Part shown: positions 63,001 through 64,000 of the stretch, one piece after another | Position numbering within the stretch: position 1 is the stretch's first letter | Layout of the letters: every line of letters starts with the position of its first letter | Origin: Patiria miniata | Taxonomy: Eukaryota; Echinodermata; Asteroidea; Valvatida; Asterinidae | Direction of reading: 5' to 3' | DNA length: 64,000 nt | NCBI RefSeq assembly: GCF_015706575.1 | Contig: NW_024037048.1 | Location: 10,743,512 to 10,807,511, forward strand | Notes under the pieces: model-generated | The model's database searches: none | What the model was told of the DNA's origin: nothing | Seen by the model: the letters and a program-made list of their open reading frames with translations, nothing else | Program-made: the position numbers and the translations under genes

Positions 63001-63895
63001 ATTACAGGATACCTAAGGATAATGGCATACCCGAGGATTATGGGATACCTGAGGATTAATATGTGAGGATTATGAGATACCTGAGGATTATGGGATACCT
63101 GAGGATTATGGGATACCTGAGGATGATTGGATACGTGATACTTACGGCACTGAATGTAGCTTCGTCGAGTTCCCCGGTTGGATCAATGAAGACTGGATTT
63201 CGTTGGGCGGTGATGTGCATAGGGGGAAGCTCCTTATGACCCTTCTTGGGTCCTTTGGTGTCTGTCTTATCTTTACCCTGAAAGACCAAAAAAACAGCGT
63301 TAGGAACATAAGTTCATGTTAACGATGTGATGCATCAGACAACAGAACAAAGAACGTTCCAGATTGGACCACAAGCCCTGCAAACCTATGGGTTATGTTC
63401 ATTTTTGGGAAAACTTTGTTGCAATGTTTCAACGTTTGCGAATTTGCTGTGCAAAAAGTTGTTGGACATCACACATTCTTATTTGCTTTTGCGTCAATTA
63501 TGAACAAGCCTTCACAAATGCTGGTAATGACTTTGACCAAGCTAATATGGTCAGCTGACCATTCCTAGAAGGGTTTATTTCTTTACCTTTTTCTCTTTCT
63601 TAGTTTCTGGCTCGTCGTCAACAATCTCGCCTTCTTCTTCCGGTTCTTCCGTCTTGACCTTCTTCCTGCGTTTACTCTCTCCTTGTTCCTTATTCTCCTT
63701 CTCTTCTTTCCCGTTGTCGGCGGTTTTCTTCCGAGCGCCTTTCCTTCCCTTCTTGGCGGTTTTCTTGGCGGTGGTGTCTTCGTTGTGCGCTGCTTTCTTC
63801 CGGTTGTTGGGTTTGGTCTTGGGCTCGCGTTTGACGGGGGCCGGTGGTGTTGCTGCTGCTGGTGTGTCTTTGGGTTTCCGCGTTTTCTTTGGTTG
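50709..63895 (-). CDS. CHD1: Chromodomain-helicase-DNA-binding protein 1, C-terminal part (gene continues beyond window)
   Basis: CHD1 is a nuclear ATP-dependent nucleosome-spacing enzyme. In the family its tandem chromodomains bind methylated H3K4 and a Snf2 motor slides nucleosomes. Those domains, and the SANT/SLIDE DNA-binding region, lie outside this window. The eight exons here join in phase to 1464 bp (487 aa plus stop). They encode a Lys-rich acidic/basic linker, the C-terminal helical domain (CHCT, DUF4208), and a low-complexity tail rich in His, Arg, Asp and Ser. Diagnostic blocks are CKEKMRPVKKALKLLDNP, HTRQCLLKIGDHIADC and LWTFVAKFTEYDAKKLYKLY, which match animal CHD1/CHD2. The tail ending (SDWSDHRSDRHREHRQDSWS) resembles the CHD1/CHD2 ends (SDH..HREYR.., ..W(N/S)). 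CHD2 is less likely only because invertebrates usually have a single CHD1/2 gene. Confidence 0.93.
51303..51667. repeat. 11-bp minisatellite in CHD1 intron
   Basis: More than 30 units of TATGACCCAAG/TATGACCCAAA occur. On the gene strand the array begins about 45 bp past the donor of the exon at 51711-51815. Long frames rich in GSYLGHTWVI are translations of this repeat. Confidence 0.95.
51711..51815 (-). CDS. CHD1: CHD1 exon, Tyr/Arg/Asp-rich tail
   Basis: This 105-bp exon encodes YGSGDTAAAYSRPHQYDNHR then FGNSYSRDREDGIS, entering after two bases of Arg and leaving with two. It resembles the NYNHPNKRHF and DRD-rich CHD1 tail. The acceptor is CTTTACAG and the donor GTAACA. An 11-bp minisatellite starts about 45 bp past the donor. 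Confidence 0.8.
51914..52265. mobile_element. MITE with AATAAGCCATTTGCG ends
   Basis: AATAAGCCATTTGCGAGT and ACTCGCAAATGGCTTATT are perfect 18-bp inverted termini enclosing 352 bp of non-coding sequence in a CHD1 intron. Confidence 0.75.
52264..52914. mobile_element. Possible MITE with TAGAGTGCTRACT ends
   Basis: TTAGTAGAGTGCTAACT on the left and AGTCAGCACTCTAGTAA on the right are imperfect inverted repeats. It directly abuts the preceding MITE. No coding content is supported. Confidence 0.45.
53463..53996. mobile_element. TATAGTCCATCATTTG MITE, copy 2
   Basis: It runs from TTTAAAGCTACAGTCCATCA to GATGGACTATACCTTTAAA, in opposite orientation to 20351-20835. At 53609-53644 is a perfect 36-bp palindrome (TTTCCAACGGTGCGTCTT and its complement). 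Its last TTTAAA is also the first TTTAAA of the next MITE. Confidence 0.83.
53991..54525. mobile_element. TTTAAAGGGAATATACA MITE, copy D
   Basis: It runs from TTTAAAGGTAATATACAAG to TTGTATATTACCTTTAAA. The central palindrome is CCAACGGTGGTCCACTGACC + ATCATTGG. It abuts the preceding MITE, sharing TTTAAA. Confidence 0.83.
55378..55476. repeat. ~98-bp hairpin (small foldback)
   Basis: GGTAACACTATGTGGTAATA .. CTCAGTAGATAT pairs with ATATCTACTGAG .. TATTACCAGATGGTGTTACC. The arms are ~44 bp with a short loop. It may be a very small MITE. No target duplication is clear. Confidence 0.75.
55725..56250. repeat. ATCAACTGATCAACCA-type minisatellite
   Basis: A long irregular array of 4-8-bp variants (ATCAACCA, ATCAACTG, ATCAGCTG) is broken once by unique sequence (56118-56180). 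On the gene strand it begins ~50 bp after the donor of the CHD1 exon at 56298-56417. Confidence 0.9.
56298..56417 (-). CDS. CHD1: CHD1 exon, Pro/Arg-rich tail
   Basis: This 120-bp exon encodes GHPPPTNPRMHQRPPGSGER then FEHRPGPDNRGPARGPFRD. It starts with one base completing Ser and ends with two bases of Arg, so both junctions keep phase. The acceptor is ACCCCTCAG and the donor GTAAGG. The call rests on splice sites, phase and composition. Confidence 0.75.
56942..57135 (-). CDS. CHD1: CHD1 exon, Gly/Pro/His-rich tail
   Basis: This 194-bp exon encodes AKHAAGGNQQGHKPRPQEWA through SHPHGVKRPHPSGEG to RPRGDRD plus two bases of Ser. The frame is set by joining the neighbouring exons (phase 0 in, phase 2 out). 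The composition suits the disordered CHD1 tail, but residue-level homology is weak. The acceptor is CATCCACAG and the donor GTGAGT. Confidence 0.75.
57200..57420. repeat. Solo arm of the TTGGAGGGGTC element
   Basis: It matches the left arm of 27928-28516 (CACTCATTGGAGGGGTCAT, TATATAGACCTTTGGGGAAT, GAGTACGCAAGT), but the right arm is absent. Confidence 0.75.
57421..58189. other. CHD1 intron DNA, nothing recognised
   Basis: It contains a CpG-containing stretch (57835-57960, GCGTGCACGCGCGTATG), but no gene or terminal-repeat element was identified. Confidence 0.45.
58190..58263 (-). pseudogene. tRNA-like sequence in a CHD1 intron
   Basis: It is a 74-nt tRNA-like fold with an imperfect acceptor stem (AGCTGGA/TCCAGTC), A box AGCTCAGTTAATAAAG, anticodon stem CCGGA/TCCGG with loop ATGGTTA, and B box GGTTCAAACC. 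No strong T-run follows, and the implied GGT anticodon is unusual in animals, so it is probably a pseudogene or SINE head. Confidence 0.45.
58264..59408. other. CHD1 intron DNA, nothing recognised
   Basis: It has no splice-supported coding segment or classifiable repeat. It includes a CAGTGACTCTCCGTG-type CA-rich region only. Confidence 0.45.
59409..59511 (-). CDS. CHD1: CHD1 exon, CHCT domain second half
   Basis: This 103-bp exon completes Gly and encodes YLWTFVAKFTEYDAKKLYKL then YRHAQRKRDDEREE. It matches human [21 protein letters not shown]. The acceptor is TTTTCTAG and the donor GTATAG. It closes the folded part of the protein. Confidence 0.96.
59685..60058. repeat. Dispersed repeat (CCTATTGGTNGAGAGCC), copy 3
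   Basis: It is homologous to 31431-31720 and especially 38530-39000 (GACATTCCATAATATAGCTA near the end). It lies just upstream of the CHD1 exon at 59409-59511 on the gene strand. Confidence 0.7.
60636..61560. repeat. ~267-bp tandem duplication in CHD1 intron
   Basis: Units starting TCATTAGTATCTCTCCAGAG lie at about 60641, 61130 and 61398. The second is complete (267 bp), with GTCCACATAACGTTAACACA hairpins and (CACACGGA)-type tails. The others are partial. Confidence 0.88.
61908..62086 (-). CDS. CHD1: CHD1 exon, CHCT (DUF4208) domain first half
   Basis: This 179-bp exon encodes CKEKMRPVKKALKLLDNPPE, then EVSEKEQVNHTRQCLLKIGD and HIADCILDLKDADKIHEWK, plus two bases of Gly. This is the most conserved part of the CHD1 C terminus (human CKERMRPVKKAL...HTRQCLIKIGDHI). 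The acceptor is GCTCGTAG and the donor GTGAGT. Confidence 0.96.
62745..63130. repeat. 18-bp minisatellite hugging a CHD1 donor
   Basis: About 20 units of GGATTATGGGATACCTGA. On the gene strand the array begins ~15 bp after the GTAAGTATC donor of the exon at 63146-63277, and many units read CTCAGGTATCC, a donor-like CAG|GTAT. Frames rich in RYPIIL are translations of it. Confidence 0.93.
63146..63277 (-). CDS. CHD1: CHD1 exon preceding the CHCT domain
   Basis: This 132-bp phase 0/0 exon encodes GKDKTDTKGPKKGHKELPPM, then HITAQRNPVFIDPTGE and LDEATFSA. The HITA and LDEATFS blocks match the human CHD1/CHD2 segment just before CKERMRPVK. The donor GTAAGTATC lies about 15 bp from an 18-bp minisatellite. 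Confidence 0.93.
63587..63895 (-). CDS. CHD1: CHD1 exon, Lys-rich linker before the CHCT domain
   Basis: This 309-bp phase 0/0 exon (103 aa) runs from QPKKTRKPKDTPAAATPPAP to EEEGEIVDDEPETKKEKK. It has no Met near its start. The reading is set by the splice sites (CTTTCTCAG acceptor, GTAAAG donor) and by joining the next exon. It is a disordered basic region with several KKxRK-type clusters that could serve as nuclear localisation signals. Confidence 0.88.
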
Positions 63896-63923
63896 CTGAG
63901 AAAGGGGAGAAACAACGAAATGA

Positions 63924-64000
63924 ATTGAGGACTTGTAGTGACTTGCGAGGACCTTTGTGGACTTGTGAGGACTTGTGATGACTTGCCATGGACTTGTGAG
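63924..64000. repeat. GGACTTGTGA-type short repeat
   Basis: Degenerate units of GAGGACTTGTGATGACTTGC run to the window edge, just upstream of the CHD1 exon at 63587-63895. Confidence 0.8.

Noticed and set aside
62493..63066. Frames rich in RYPIILRYPIIL or GYLRIMGY
   Set aside because: They are products of the 18-bp minisatellite read on either strand, intronic in CHD1.
63583..63989. Arg/Lys-rich minus frames of 99-110 residues with Met starts
   Set aside because: They are out of frame with the CHD1 exon 63587-63895, whose third frame joins the next exon and gives EEGEIVDDEPETKK.

Overview
The window is animal (metazoan) nuclear DNA: two conserved housekeeping genes split into many small phase-consistent exons, a Pol III tRNA gene, and dense DNA-transposon debris. 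I infer a marine invertebrate deuterostome. The exon-boundary minisatellites fit amphioxus, but the species is not proven. No bacterial operon, CRISPR array or phage module is present.

Layout. 1-6959 is a giant foldback element: ~480-bp inverted arms enclosing arrays of a short repeat with the 16-bp palindrome AGCGGTACGTACCGCT, poly-C tracts and a nested 195-bp MITE. 6960-9106 is the 3' flank of NARS1. 9107-38163 (minus strand) is a complete asparaginyl-tRNA synthetase gene, NARS1. I could resolve 19 coding exons, 1632 bp, 543 aa, with every splice phase closing. Inside the intron between its exons 4 and 3 lie two homologous exons (29709-30503 and 30810-31307) encoding CENP-B/pogo-type DNA-binding domains with no DDE transposase domain. 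38164-50708 is intergenic, with a 3.2-kb transposon, a 475-bp perfect-arm foldback, several MITEs and a tRNA-Ser(AGA) gene at 44598-44679. 50709-63895 (minus strand) is the 3' part of CHD1: eight exons, 487 aa, including the C-terminal helical domain. The rest of CHD1 lies beyond the window.

Most unusual feature. At four NARS1 exons (8, 13, 14, 17) the 3' splice site plus the first part of the exon has been copied, sometimes many times, into the intron just upstream. Exon 13 has 13 extra copies with a 134-bp period, arranged in a four-unit higher-order repeat. Most copies keep the AG acceptor. In addition, short minisatellites begin within about 15-55 bp downstream of several 5' splice sites (NARS1 exon 1; CHD1 exons ending at 63146, 56298 and 51711). 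Tandem duplication thus focuses on exon/intron junctions in both genes.

Mobile elements. I identified several MITE families by terminal inverted repeats and target duplications: TA (mariner- and pogo-like), TTAA, 5 bp, 8 bp (hAT) and 9 bp (Mutator-like), plus tRNA-derived SINEs and a decayed LINE reverse-transcriptase tail. Several insertions have an empty-site counterpart elsewhere in the window. The two genes share no evident functional link: NARS1 acts in cytoplasmic translation and CHD1 in chromatin remodelling.
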